In this document: positions 1 to 10,705 of the stretch, piece by piece
How positions within the stretch are numbered: the first letter of the stretch is position 1
How the letters are laid out: every line of letters starts with the position of its first letter
Source of the DNA: Bradyrhizobiaceae bacterium PARB1
GTDB lineage: Bacteria > Pseudomonadota > Alphaproteobacteria > Rhizobiales > Xanthobacteraceae
Reading direction: 5' to 3'
DNA: 64,000 nt
Assembly: GCA_002256345.1 (NCBI GenBank)
Contig: NKIY01000002.1
Location: forward strand, 868,001-932,000
The notes under the pieces: generated by a model
Database searches by the model: none
Told to the model about the DNA's origin: nothing
The model's input: only the letters and a program-made list of their open reading frames with translations
Program-made: the position numbers and the translations under genes

Positions 1-466
1 GCCCGTCCTCGGGCCACACGCGGGGCGCGGTACCGAGCCATTTGTCTTTCGCATAGGAGTCGGGATTGACGGGCAGTCGCTTCTCGACCGCAGGTGTATC
101 CTGGAAATCTTTCAGTGCGGGAACCACAGGAAACGCCGCCAGCGACGCGGATCCGGTGGCGCGTACCTCGCCGCCGCCCGCGACCGCCAGCGCCAGCCCC
201 TCGCCGGCCTGCTCGGCGGTCACATCGACGGTTTCGCCGTCATAGACCGGCTTGATGAATCGTGCCTCGATCAGCCCGCGTTCCAGGAAATCCCTCCCCC
301 AATGCGACACAGCGGGGTGGACCATATAGGCCAGCACGTCCACGCCCGGCACCAGTCCGCCGGTAAAGCCGAATTTCCGCGCCACGGTGTCATCATGCAT
401 CTTGTTTTCGGACTGTTTGGCCGTGTTGTAGGCTTCGACGCGATATGGCGCGATCTGCTGTGTCAT
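1..466 (-). CDS. MaoC-like hotdog-fold acyl-CoA hydratase, cut by the window edge
   Basis: The frame is open from an ATG at 466 down to the left edge, giving about 155 visible residues; the C-terminus lies outside the window. A good ribosome site (GGGAGG) precedes the ATG. The N-terminal part resembles MaoC/hydratase-2 hotdog domains: a segment with N21 and H24 (ENKMHDD) followed by ARKFGF and a G-L-V-P-G stretch that normally forms the central hotdog helix. Members hydrate or dehydrate enoyl-CoA or related thioesters in the cytoplasm. The catalytic motif is not the textbook NPxH form, so the substrate is unknown and a non-catalytic thioester-binding role cannot be excluded. It is transcribed away from the DUF188 gene. 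Confidence 0.7.
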   Translation of the reverse strand, partial: MTQQIAPYRVEAYNTAKQSENKMHDDTVARKFGFTGGLVPGVDVLAYMVHPAVSHWGRDFLERGLIEARFIKPVYDGETVDVTAEQAGEGLALAVAGGGEVRATGSASLAAFPVVPALKDFQDTPAVEKRLPVNPDSYAKDKWLGTAPRVWPEDG

Positions 467-640
467 GTTCCCTCCCGAACGCTTTGCGAAGATTGGTATT
501 CGCATTCAGGAGATGATACCCCTCACCCCGCACGAGGCAAGGCGAGGCGACGGGAACCACGTCCCGTCCGCGTCACCCGGCCCCGGCGAAAATGACTGAC
601 ATTCTCGCAGGCGTTGTGACATCGAAAACACAGGCGACAT

Positions 641-1123
641 TTGACCACCCGCATCTATATCGACGCCGATGCCTGCCCGGTGAAGGATGAAATCTATCGC
701 GTCGCCGCGCGCTTCAGCCTGCCGGTCAGCGTTGTAGCCGGAAGTTGGCTGCGCGTACCACAAGACCCGATGATCGAATGCATCGCCGCCGGGTCGGGCA
801 TGGACGCTGCCGATGACTGGATCGCGGAACGCGCGACCAAGGGCGACGTCGTCATCACCGCCGATATCCCGCTGGCGAGCCGCTGCGTAAAGGCGGGCGC
901 TGCAGTCATCGCGCCGAACGGCAAACCGTTCACCGAAGAATCCATCGGCATGACGCTTGCCGTGCGCAACCTGATGACCGATCTGCGTTCCTCCGGTGAA
1001 ATCACCGGCGGCCCGAAATCCTACTCGCCGCGCGACCGCTCGGCATTCCTGTCGGCCTTGGATCAAACCATCCGCCGCATCCAGCGCGACCCGGCCTTTG
1101 CGCCCGCGCCGAAACAAAGTTGA
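641..1123 (+). CDS. YaiI/YqxD family protein (DUF188, UPF0178)
   Basis: A 160-residue protein that begins [11 protein letters not shown] right after the start, the hallmark of the DUF188 family, whose fold is related to PIN/NYN nucleases. The conserved acidic residues sit in this first strand and in the later [10 protein letters not shown] segment, consistent with a metal-binding nuclease-like site; no reaction is established for the family. The only start in frame that gives the family N-terminus is TTG at 641, with a weak AGGCGA upstream. The stop lies 9 bp before the ABC-F gene, so the two are probably cotranscribed. Confidence 0.85.
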   Translation: MTTRIYIDADACPVKDEIYRVAARFSLPVSVVAGSWLRVPQDPMIECIAAGSGMDAADDWIAERATKGDVVITADIPLASRCVKAGAAVIAPNGKPFTEESIGMTLAVRNLMTDLRSSGEITGGPKSYSPRDRSAFLSALDQTIRRIQRDPAFAPAPKQS

Positions 1124-1132
1124 ACTGATCTT

Positions 1133-2940
<1,808 letters not shown>

Positions 2941-2944
<4 letters not shown>

Positions 2945-4023
2945 TCATGACGACACTGGCTCAGAAGATCGCCCGCGACTACGGCACCCCCGCCCTTGTC
3001 ATCGACATGGACCGCGTGGAGCGCAACATCGCACGCATCCAGAAGGTCTGCGACGATGCCGGCATCGCCAATCGCCCGCATATCAAGACGCATAAGAGCC
3101 CGGTGCTCGCCAAACTGCAGATCGAGGCCGGCGCCAAAGGTATCACCTGCCAGAAGCTCGGCGAGGCCGAGATCATGGCGGATGCGGGGATCGACGACAT
3201 CCTGATCAGCTACAATCTGCTCGGCGATGAGAAGATGGGCCGTCTTGGCGCGCTGCAGGCGAAGGCGACGATCACTGTCGCCGCCGACAATTCCGTCGTC
3301 ATCGCCGATCTGCCGAAGGCTGCTGCACTGTCCGGCCGCGAGCTTAATGTCGTCATCGAATGCGACACCGGCCGCAAGCGCGCCGGCGTCGAGACGCCCG
3401 CAGAGGCCATTGCGCTGGCGCGCGAGGTCAAGGCCGCAAAGGGGCTCAATTTTGCGGGCTTCATGCTGTATCCGACCGAAGACGGCTGGGCCGACGCGCA
3501 GCGCTTTTTCGACGAAGCCCTGGCCGGCGTGCGCGCCGAAGGGCTGGAGCCGACCATCGTCTCCACGGGCGGCACGCCGAACCTGAAGAATGTCGGCTCG
3601 CTCAAGGGCGCCACCGAACATCGCTTCGGCACTTACATCTATAACGACCGCATGCAGGTCGCCGCCGGCTCGGCCACATGGGACGACTGCGCGCTCAACG
3701 TCTATTCCACCGTGGTGAGCCGCGCCGGCCCCGAGCGCGGCATTCTCGATGCCGGCTCGAAGACGCTGACGCCGGACACCGGCGGCCTCGATGGCTACGG
3801 CCTGATCCTCGAACATCCCGAAGCGAAGATCGCGAAATTTGCCGAGGAGCACGGCTTCCTCGATCTCGCCCGCAGCAATACGCGTCCGAATGTCGGCGAT
3901 GTCGTCCGCATCGTGCCGAACCATGTCTGTGTGGTCGTGAACATGTTCGACGAGGTGGTGATGGTACGCGGCGACGAGATTTTGGGCACGCTGCCTATCG
4001 CGGCGCGCGGGAAGCTGCGGTAA
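2941..4023 (+). CDS. D-threonine aldolase / D-serine dehydratase-like PLP enzyme (DSD1 family)
   Basis: A 360-residue fold-III PLP enzyme of the alanine-racemase superfamily. RPHIKTHK near residues 45-52 carries the PLP lysine (K49). The C-terminal NHVC has H328 and C330, matching the His-x-Cys zinc pair of eukaryotic-type D-serine dehydratase, so a metal-dependent lyase acting on a D-3-hydroxyamino acid is likely. The start ATG at 2941 overlaps the ABC-F stop; a second ATG two codons on (2947) is equally possible. Whether the enzyme is an aldolase (D-threonine) or a dehydratase (D-serine) cannot be told from sequence alone. Confidence 0.85.
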
Positions 4024-4033
4024 GCACCGCTGC

Positions 4034-4087
4034 CGTAGGATGGGTTTCGCTCCGGCGCTATCGCGCCTGCGCTCTACCCATCCTACG
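4034..4087. repeat. Palindromic repeat (GTAGGATGGGT type) between convergent genes
   Basis: CGTAGGATGGGT at 4034-4045 is matched by its exact reverse complement at 4076-4087, with a 30-nt loop. It sits between two convergent genes and could end transcripts on both strands, although no T-tract follows. The right arm contains the stop codon of the leftward flavoprotein gene (4083-4085). Confidence 0.75.
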
Positions 4088-5321
4088 ATCCGAGATACTT
4101 TAATACGCCCTGCCCGGCTGCAACGCCCGTCGCAAACGAAGCCTGCAGGAGATAACCGCCCGTCGGCGCCTCCCAGTCCAGCATTTCGCCGGCGACGAAC
4201 ACGCCCGGCAGGCGCTTCAGCATGAAAGCGTCGTCGATCTCGTCGAATACGATGCCGCCGGCCGTGGAGATTGCGCGAGCCATCGGCGCCGTGCCGGTGA
4301 GCGTGATCGGGACGGCGTTGATCAGGACACCGAGTTCATCAGGGGGCAACGCTGCCAACTGGCGTCCCTGCGCAATGGCCGCCTCTTGCAGCAACCCGGT
4401 AGCCACGGGCGACAGATGCAGCGCCTTGCGCAGGAAATTCGAAAACGATTGCTTGCCGCGGGGCACTGCGAGTTTTGACGCCAGCTCATCTGCGGAGAGA
4501 TCGGGGCGCAAGGCGATGTGTAGCACAACCTGGCCATCTGCCATCACGACCTCTCGCAAGGCGGATGACAGCGCATAGACCGCACCGCCCTCGATGCCGC
4601 TGCGCGTGATCATTGCCTCGCCGCGGATCGATTGCGTTCCGAACGACAGTGCGATGCCCTTGAGCGGTTGGCCTTCGAAGCGATCCTTGAAGACATCGGA
4701 CCATGCGACATTGAAGCCGACATTGGCGGGGCGCAGCGGCGCGATGGCGATGCCCTTCGCGGCGAGCCAATCGACCCACGCAGCATCAGAGCCGAGCTTG
4801 GCCCAGCTTCCACCGCCAAGGGCGAGCACCGTCGCCTTGGCCGCTACGAGCCGCGGTCCATCGGGCGTTTCAAACTTCAGCGCACCATCGGCGTTCCAAC
4901 CGGTCCAGCGATGACGGAATGCGAAGGTCACGCCCTGCTCACTGAGCAGGCGCAGCCACGCGCGCAGCAGCGGCGAGGCCTTGAAGGCTTCCGGAAAAAC
5001 CCGGCCGCTGGAGCCGATGAATGTGGGCTGGCCAAGCGCCTCGCTCCATGCGCGCAGATCGCCCGGCGTGAAGCTGGCGATGGCCGGTACAAGCCGCGCC
5101 TCCGCCGCGCCGTAGCGCGCAAGGAAATCCGGCAGCGGTTCGCTATGGGTGAGATTGAGCCCGCCACGACCGGCCATCAGGAATTTTCGCGCCGCCGACG
5201 GCATGGCGTCGAATACGGTAACGCGGGCCCCGCCTTTCGCGAGCACTTCTGCCGCCATCAGGCCGGCAGGGCCGGCGCCGATGACCGCGACGTCAATTTT
5301 CAAAACATCCGTCACGGTCAT
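4083..5321 (-). CDS. FAD-dependent flavoprotein, HI0933/BaiN-like (TIGR03862 type)
   Basis: A 412-residue flavoprotein with an N-terminal dinucleotide-binding motif GAGPAG (residues 15-20) and the family signature GRGGLNLTHSE near 51-61. The C-terminal GEMLDWEAPTGGYLLQ segment is the second FAD contact region of the HI0933 group. Bacterial relatives include BaiN, a bile-acid dehydrogenation enzyme, but most members have no assigned substrate. It is a lone gene converging on the DSD1-family gene and codirectional with the SDR gene 18 bp upstream. Its TAG stop is inside the arm of an intergenic repeat, so the last residues may have been set by that insertion. Confidence 0.85.
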   Translation of the reverse strand: MTVTDVLKIDVAVIGAGPAGLMAAEVLAKGGARVTVFDAMPSAARKFLMAGRGGLNLTHSEPLPDFLARYGAAEARLVPAIASFTPGDLRAWSEALGQPTFIGSSGRVFPEAFKASPLLRAWLRLLSEQGVTFAFRHRWTGWNADGALKFETPDGPRLVAAKATVLALGGGSWAKLGSDAAWVDWLAAKGIAIAPLRPANVGFNVAWSDVFKDRFEGQPLKGIALSFGTQSIRGEAMITRSGIEGGAVYALSSALREVVMADGQVVLHIALRPDLSADELASKLAVPRGKQSFSNFLRKALHLSPVATGLLQEAAIAQGRQLAALPPDELGVLINAVPITLTGTAPMARAISTAGGIVFDEIDDAFMLKRLPGVFVAGEMLDWEAPTGGYLLQASFATGVAAGQGVLKYLGS

Positions 5322-5339
5322 CCATAGGTGCGTCAGGGA

Positions 5340-6257
5340 TCAAGTCTTGAGGCCGAGCCTCTTCGCTGCCTGCTCAACATATTTTTGCGTCTGATGGAAG
5401 GCACCTTCCAGCGCGCGGGCATTGGACATGTCGCTGATGTCCTTGAAATGGGCGGCAATGGTGTCGGCCGTCCACTGATCCTCGGGGAAATTCACGCCCT
5501 CGCTTTCGAGGATGCGGATCACCGCGAAAGAGCCGGCGCCGGCGCCCATGATGGTCTTGGTCGGGGCGTTCTCGCTCAGCATGTATTCGACCGCCGGGGT
5601 GATGGCTTCGGGCTTCATCAGCTTCAGTGCTTCGGGCGGCAGCAATTCCTCGGTCATGCGTGTCGCGGCCGTCGGCGAGACGATGTTAACGCGAATGTCG
5701 GTCTTGCGGCCCTCTTCGGCCAGTACATTCATCAGGCCAACCATGCCGGTTTTCGCCGCGCCGTAATTGGCCTGACCGAAATTGCCGTACAGACCCGACG
5801 ACGAGGTGGTGAGCACGATGCGGCCATAATTGCGCGCGCGCATGCCATCCCACACGGCCTTGCAGCAATAGAAGGTGCCGACCAGATGCACGTCGAGCAC
5901 CTTCTGGAAATCCGCAACTTCCATCTTGGCGAAGGACTTGTCGCGCAAAATGCCGGCATTGGCGCAGAGCACGTCGACGCTGCCCCACTCCTTGGTGGCC
6001 TTCTCCACCATCGCCGTGACCTGCTCGAAATTCGAGACGTCGGCACCATCGGCCATGGCGGTGCCGCCGGCTGCGCGGATTTCCTCAACCACGGTTTCGG
6101 CTGCGGTCAGCGAGCCACCGGTACCGTCGCGCGCGCCGCCAAAGTCGTTGACGACGACCTTGGCGCCGAGCCTGGCGAGACCGAGCGCATGGGCGCGACC
6201 GAGGCCGTTGCCGGCACCGGTGACGATGGCCACGCGGCCGTCAAAACGAATGGTCAT
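5340..6257 (-). CDS. SDR-family (3R)-hydroxyacyl-CoA dehydrogenase-like protein
   Basis: A 305-residue short-chain dehydrogenase. TGAGNGLG (13-20) binds NAD(P), NAG lies at 100-102, and the catalytic set is Ser near 153 plus Y165 and K169 (YGAAK). The sequence after the first strand (NDFGG...DGTGGS) matches the dehydrogenase part of the peroxisomal multifunctional enzyme type 2, which oxidises (3R)-hydroxyacyl-CoA. A MaoC hydratase gene lies 12 bp upstream on the same strand, giving the usual hydratase/dehydrogenase pair. The C-terminal 80 residues after the fold are longer than in classical SDRs, as in that subfamily. Confidence 0.85.
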   Translation of the reverse strand: MTIRFDGRVAIVTGAGNGLGRAHALGLARLGAKVVVNDFGGARDGTGGSLTAAETVVEEIRAAGGTAMADGADVSNFEQVTAMVEKATKEWGSVDVLCANAGILRDKSFAKMEVADFQKVLDVHLVGTFYCCKAVWDGMRARNYGRIVLTTSSSGLYGNFGQANYGAAKTGMVGLMNVLAEEGRKTDIRVNIVSPTAATRMTEELLPPEALKLMKPEAITPAVEYMLSENAPTKTIMGAGAGSFAVIRILESEGVNFPEDQWTADTIAAHFKDISDMSNARALEGAFHQTQKYVEQAAKRLGLKT

Positions 6258-6269
6258 GATGCATGCTCC

Positions 6270-6722
6270 TCAATTGAAATAGACGAGGCCGAGCCAGTCG
6301 GCGACCAGCGCCGGCTTGTCCTCGCCTTCGATCTCGACGGTGGCGGATGTGCGGGTGAACAATTCATTCGGCTTGCGCAGCGTCGCCTCGGTCAGCACGA
6401 AGCGGCCACGCAGACGCGAGCCGGCTTTCACCGGCGAGATGAAGCGGATCTTGTCGGTGCCGTAATTCACCCCCATGGCGACATCGGCCAGTTTCGGCAG
6501 CGCTTCATAGGAGAACACCGAGAGCAGCGACATGGTGAGAAAACCATGCGCGATGGTGGTGCCAAATGGCGTCTCGCGCGCCTTTGCCGGATCGACATGG
6601 ATGAATTGGTGATCCTCGGTGGCGGCGGCAAAGGCGTCGATCCGGGCCTGATCGACCAGATGCCATTCGGAAACGCCGACTTCCTTGCCGACCATGGCGA
6701 TATAGGCTTCACGTGAGATCAT
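6270..6722 (-). CDS. MaoC family (R)-enoyl-CoA hydratase
   Basis: A 150-residue single hotdog domain. EDHQFIHVD (36-44) carries the Asp/His catalytic pair (D37, H42) and TTIAHGFLTMSL (55-66) forms the hotdog helix; both are hallmarks of MaoC-like hydratases and NodN-type proteins. It would hydrate trans-2-enoyl-CoA to the (R)-3-hydroxy form, which the downstream SDR could oxidise. The gene lies between the acyl-CoA synthetase (84 bp upstream) and the SDR (12 bp downstream), so the three form an activate-hydrate-oxidise module. Confidence 0.85.
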   Translation of the reverse strand: MISREAYIAMVGKEVGVSEWHLVDQARIDAFAAATEDHQFIHVDPAKARETPFGTTIAHGFLTMSLLSVFSYEALPKLADVAMGVNYGTDKIRFISPVKAGSRLRGRFVLTEATLRKPNELFTRTSATVEIEGEDKPALVADWLGLVYFN

Positions 6723-6806
6723 CAGTCTTGGTCATCCTTGTTTTTGTGCGCGCAGATTCCATGAAGCGAGCACCGCTGCCAAGCCCTTGACATTGATCCT
6801 TTCGGC

Positions 6807-8537
6807 CTATCCGCCCGATACGCTCGTTCCGCCACGCAATTGCGGGAAATCCTCTTCCTTGAACTCGATGCCGCGCAGGGCATCGCTGCGGTCGTTCTCG
6901 TGTTCGAGCCGCCGCAGATGCACGCGGCGAATCTTGCCGGAAATCGTCTTCGGCAGTTCAGTGACGAATTCGATGCGGCGGATGCGCTTGAACGGCGCGA
7001 GACGTTCCTGCAGATGTGTGTAGATCGACAGCGCGGTCTCCGCATCGGGCCTGGCGCTACCGACGAGCAGCACATAGGCCTTCGGAATCGCAAGACGGAT
7101 CGGATCGGGGCTCGGCACAATGGCGGCTTCGGCAACGGCATCGTGTTCGAGCAGGACGCTTTCGAGTTCGAACGGACTGATGCGATAATCCGACGACTTG
7201 AACACGTCATCGGCACGGCCGACGAAAGTGAGATAGCCGTCGTCATCGACGAACACCACGTCGCCGCTGCGATAGAGTTCGCCGCTCGCGCCGCTGACGC
7301 TGCCGTCCTCGGCCTGATAGCCCTGCATCAGGCCGGCCGGCCGATCTGCGCCAAGCACGAGACCGACCTCGCCTTCCTTCGCCGGCTGCCCGTCGGCATC
7401 GATCACGTTCACCTTGTAACCGGGCAATGGGCGGCCCATGGAGCCAACCTTCACCGGCTGGCCCGGCGAATTGCCGGCGAGCGCGGTGGTCTCGGTTTGA
7501 CCGTAACCATCGCGGATTGTGAGGCCCCAGGCGGCCTGCACCTGCTCGATCACCTCCGGATTGAGCGGCTCGCCGGCGCCGCAGACTTCGCGCAGCGACA
7601 CTTTGGTGTCGGCGAGCTTCTCCTGAATGAACAGCCGCCAGACGGTCGGCGGCGCGCAGAGCGTGGTGACGCCGCAGCGACCGATGGTGGCGAGCAAGCT
7701 CTTCGCATCGAAGCGAGGCTGGTTGACAACGAAGACAGTCGCGCCGGCATTCCAGGAGGCAAAGAAGCAGCTCCAGGCGTGCTTGGCCCAGCCGGGCGAT
7801 GAAATGTTGAGATGGATGTCGCCCGGCTGCAGACCGATCCAGTACATGGTGGAGAGGCCGCCGACGGGATAGCTACGCTGGCTGTGGCGCACGAGCTTTG
7901 GCTTAGCCGTGGTGCCCGAGGTGAAATAGAGCAGCATCGGATCGTCGGCCCTCGTCGGACCGTCCGCTGTGAAAGTCTCGGGGAATTCGACCGACGTCTC
8001 GAAAGCGAGCCAGCCGTCATGCGGCTTTGATGCATTGACGACGATCTGCCCGACGCCGTCGGTCTTCAGCGCGCCGAATTTGGCGACCTGATCTTCGGCC
8101 GCAACGACGACCTTCGCGCGACCGCGATCGAGGCGATCCTGCAATTCGTCCGCGGTCAGCAGGGTGGTCGCGGGAATGATGACGACACCGAGCTTGATCG
8201 CCGCCAGCATGGTCTCCCACAACGGCACGACATTGCCGAGCAGCAGCAACAGATGATCGCCGCGCTTCAGGCCCTGTGCGCGAAGGAAATTGGCGACCTG
8301 ATTGGAGCGGCGAGAGAGGTCGGCAAAGGAGAGTTTTGTCTCATTGCCGGCGGCGGCATCGACGATCCAGAGTGCCGCGCGATCCCTGCTCGCAGGATCG
8401 CTGGCAAGCTCGGCGTCGAACCAATCGAGCGCCCAGTTGAAATCGACGGGATCAGGCCAGCGAAAACCCGCAACGGCCTTGTCGTAGTCGGAACGGTGTT
8501 CGAGGAGAAAGGCGCGGGCCTGCTTGAACGTGGTCAT
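6807..8537 (-). CDS. Acyl-CoA synthetase (AMP-forming), medium-chain/ACSM-like
   Basis: A 576-residue ANL-superfamily ligase. The ATP-binding loop YFTSGTTAKPK is at 204-214, the YGQTE motif near 355, and the catalytic lysine in PKTISGKIRR near 528-537. The phosphate loop followed by a histidine (VRHSQ) resembles the medium-chain ACSM group rather than long-chain FadD. It would activate a free carboxylic acid to its CoA ester for the hydratase and SDR downstream. The start at 8537 lies just left of a large intergenic palindrome, so it may have its own promoter rather than share the mmsB transcript. Confidence 0.85.
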   Translation of the reverse strand: MTTFKQARAFLLEHRSDYDKAVAGFRWPDPVDFNWALDWFDAELASDPASRDRAALWIVDAAAGNETKLSFADLSRRSNQVANFLRAQGLKRGDHLLLLLGNVVPLWETMLAAIKLGVVIIPATTLLTADELQDRLDRGRAKVVVAAEDQVAKFGALKTDGVGQIVVNASKPHDGWLAFETSVEFPETFTADGPTRADDPMLLYFTSGTTAKPKLVRHSQRSYPVGGLSTMYWIGLQPGDIHLNISSPGWAKHAWSCFFASWNAGATVFVVNQPRFDAKSLLATIGRCGVTTLCAPPTVWRLFIQEKLADTKVSLREVCGAGEPLNPEVIEQVQAAWGLTIRDGYGQTETTALAGNSPGQPVKVGSMGRPLPGYKVNVIDADGQPAKEGEVGLVLGADRPAGLMQGYQAEDGSVSGASGELYRSGDVVFVDDDGYLTFVGRADDVFKSSDYRISPFELESVLLEHDAVAEAAIVPSPDPIRLAIPKAYVLLVGSARPDAETALSIYTHLQERLAPFKRIRRIEFVTELPKTISGKIRRVHLRRLEHENDRSDALRGIEFKEEDFPQLRGGTSVSGG

Positions 8538-8576
8538 GCTTCCTCACCCTGTTTTTATATTTCTACAAACTCCGCC

Positions 8577-8681
8577 GTCATCCTGAGGAGCCGCGCGTTG
8601 CGCGGCGTCTCGAAGGATGGCCCGGAGCTCCGCGGCCGCATCCTTCGAGGCTCTCTCTACGAGCGAGCACCTCAGGATGAC
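8577..8681. repeat. Nested intergenic palindromic repeat (GTCATCCTGAGG type)
   Basis: Outer arms GTCATCCTGAGG at 8577-8588 and its exact complement at 8670-8681; inner arms CTCGAAGGATG at 8609-8619 and complement at 8639-8649. The element separates mmsB from the acyl-CoA synthetase gene. It is one of several dispersed repeat families in the window. Confidence 0.8.
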
Positions 8682-8690
8682 GACTGGGGG

Positions 8691-9575
8691 TTACTTCGCC
8701 AGCGTCCGCAGGTGGTTCACGATCCCGGAGAAATCGACACCGCCCTGGCCTTCCTTGTCAAACGTCTCGTAGATGCTTTCGGCATGGGCGCCGAGCGGCG
8801 TCGCTGCGCCGGCGGCCCTGGCGGCTTCCTGCGACAGCTTGAGATCCTTCAGCATCAGAGCCGCAGCAAAGCCCGGCTTGTATTCGTTGTTCGCCGGCGA
8901 GGTCGGCACCGGACCCGGGACCGGGCAATAGGTAGTCAACGACCAGCACTGGCCCGACGATGTGGACGCCACATCGAACAGCGCCTGATGCGACAGGCCG
9001 AGCTTTTCGGCCAGCACAAAAGCTTCGCTGACGCCGATCATGGAGATGCCGAGGATCATGTTGTTGCAGATCTTGGCCGCCTGCCCGGCACCGGCATCGC
9101 CGCAATGGACGATCTTCTTGCCCATGGCTTCGAGGATCGGCTTTGCCGATGCAAAGGCCTTCGCGTCGCCACCGGCCATGAAGGTCAGCGTCGCGCCCTT
9201 GGCGCCACCGGTGCCACCCGAGACAGGCGCATCGACGGAGGGAAGCTGCTGTGCAGCTGCGAGACCGTGCGCCTTGCGCGCGCTTTCCACATCGATGGTC
9301 GAGCAATCGATCATCAGCGCCCCCTTGGACGCCGCCGGGATGACCTCGCTCCAGACCGCCACCACGTGCTTGCCGGCCGGCAGCATGGTGATGATCACGT
9401 CCGCGCCCTTCACGGCGTCCGTCGCGCTCGCAGCCACCGTCACACCATCTGCCTTGGCCTGCGCACGCGAGGCTTCGACGAGATCGAAACCGGTCACTTT
9501 ATGGCCGGCCTTGATCAGGTTGGCGGCCATGGGGCCGCCCATATTGCCGAGACCGATGAATGCAATGCTGGTCAT
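8691..9575 (-). CDS. mmsB: 3-hydroxyisobutyrate dehydrogenase
   Basis: A 294-residue beta-hydroxyacid dehydrogenase, the usual length for the family. FIGLGNMGGPM (6-16) is the NAD-binding motif, DAPVSGGTGGA (115-125) the substrate-binding motif, and K168 in GAGQAAKICNN the catalytic lysine. It oxidises 3-hydroxyisobutyrate to methylmalonate semialdehyde in valine degradation. The frame stays open upstream, but the ATG at 9575 has an AGGGCAGG ribosome site and gives the family N-terminus. It follows the 3-hydroxyisobutyryl-CoA hydrolase gene by 65 bp, matching pathway order. Confidence 0.95.
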   Translation of the reverse strand: MTSIAFIGLGNMGGPMAANLIKAGHKVTGFDLVEASRAQAKADGVTVAASATDAVKGADVIITMLPAGKHVVAVWSEVIPAASKGALMIDCSTIDVESARKAHGLAAAQQLPSVDAPVSGGTGGAKGATLTFMAGGDAKAFASAKPILEAMGKKIVHCGDAGAGQAAKICNNMILGISMIGVSEAFVLAEKLGLSHQALFDVASTSSGQCWSLTTYCPVPGPVPTSPANNEYKPGFAAALMLKDLKLSQEAARAAGAATPLGAHAESIYETFDKEGQGGVDFSGIVNHLRTLAK

Positions 9576-9640
9576 ATCCTGCCCTCGTCTGTTTTGATTG
9601 TTATCGAATGTCGGTCCCGTCAGTGGAATCCGACTTTCGT

Positions 9641-10705
9641 TCAGAAAGTGAGCGCAACATCGCGCGGCGCCAGATAGCGCGCGACGATCTCCGGCGTGAC
9701 GCCTTTCAGATCGGGCGGCTGCCATTTCGGATTGCGGTCCTTGTCGATGATCGCCGCCCGCACGCCCTCGACGAAATCGGCGCTGTCGAAGACTTCGAGC
9801 GCGGCGAGATATTCGCGCGACAGGCATTCCTCGAGAGATGACGACGCCCGCGCGAGGCGCAGCAGTTTCAGCGTGACCTTCAAGCCGCGCGGGGATTTGT
9901 CGACGATGGCCTTCAACGTCGTCTGCGCGAATTCGGAGCCGTCCTGCTCCAGCGCGGCGACGATGTCCTCGACGCTGTCATGGGCGAAGGCGCGGTCAAT
10001 CAGCGCGCGTTGCGCCGTGACGGGACCGGTTTGGTCCAGAGCTGAAAAGCTCCTGAGCTGCGCCGTCACTGCTGCAGCATCAGTGCCTGGCGCCAGCTTC
10101 GTCAGTGCTTCGCGCAGCGCCGGCCAATTGCTGGTGTCGATCAGGACGTCGGCCATGCGGGTGGCCACGACATCGGCGCCATTCGCGTTCAGGCCCGTCA
10201 GCCCGAAGTAGGTGCCGAGTTCACCCGGCGCGCGCGACAGCAGCCAGGTGCCGCCGACATCAGGGAAGAAGCCGAGGCTCACTTCAGGCATCGCCATCTT
10301 CGTCTTCTCGGTGACGATGCGATGGCTAGCATGGCCGGCGAGACCGACGCCGCCGCCCATCACCAAGCCATCCATATAAGCGACATAGGGCTTCGGAAAT
10401 TTCGCGATGCGCGCATTGAGGATGTACTCCTCGCGCCAGAACACCTTGCCGAGATCGCCTTTCACCTTGGCGCTCTCATAGAGGCCACGGATATCGCCGC
10501 CGGCGCAAAGGCCGCGTTCGCCGGCGCCTTCGAGAATGATGACCGCGACGGACGGATCGGCCTCGAATGCATCGAGCGCCGCGACGATCTCGCGCGTCAT
10601 TTCCAGCGTCAGCGCATTCAGCGCCTTCGGCCGGTTGAGCCGGAGAATGCCTGCCGCACCCTCCTTGCGGGCGATCAGATCGCCCTCGACCACACCGTCG
10701 CTCAT
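9641..10705 (-). CDS. 3-hydroxyisobutyryl-CoA hydrolase (crotonase superfamily)
   Basis: A 354-residue crotonase-fold protein, longer than true enoyl-CoA hydratases (about 260) and equal to HIBCH-type hydrolases. CAGGDIRGLYES (67-78) forms the oxyanion region and PEVSLGFFPDVGG near 139-151 carries the hydrolase acidic residues. It releases 3-hydroxyisobutyrate from its CoA ester. The start overlaps the stop of the acyl-CoA dehydrogenase gene by 4 bp (ATGA), indicating coupled translation, and mmsB follows. The valine context makes this assignment strong. Confidence 0.93.
   Translation of the reverse strand: MSDGVVEGDLIARKEGAAGILRLNRPKALNALTLEMTREIVAALDAFEADPSVAVIILEGAGERGLCAGGDIRGLYESAKVKGDLGKVFWREEYILNARIAKFPKPYVAYMDGLVMGGGVGLAGHASHRIVTEKTKMAMPEVSLGFFPDVGGTWLLSRAPGELGTYFGLTGLNANGADVVATRMADVLIDTSNWPALREALTKLAPGTDAAAVTAQLRSFSALDQTGPVTAQRALIDRAFAHDSVEDIVAALEQDGSEFAQTTLKAIVDKSPRGLKVTLKLLRLARASSSLEECLSREYLAALEVFDSADFVEGVRAAIIDKDRNPKWQPPDLKGVTPEIVARYLAPRDVALTF

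Noticed and set aside
5328-6716. 462-codon frame on the plus strand across SDR and MaoC genes
   Set aside because: Runs opposite two genes with intact catalytic motifs and ignores their boundary; low-complexity His/Arg-rich translation.
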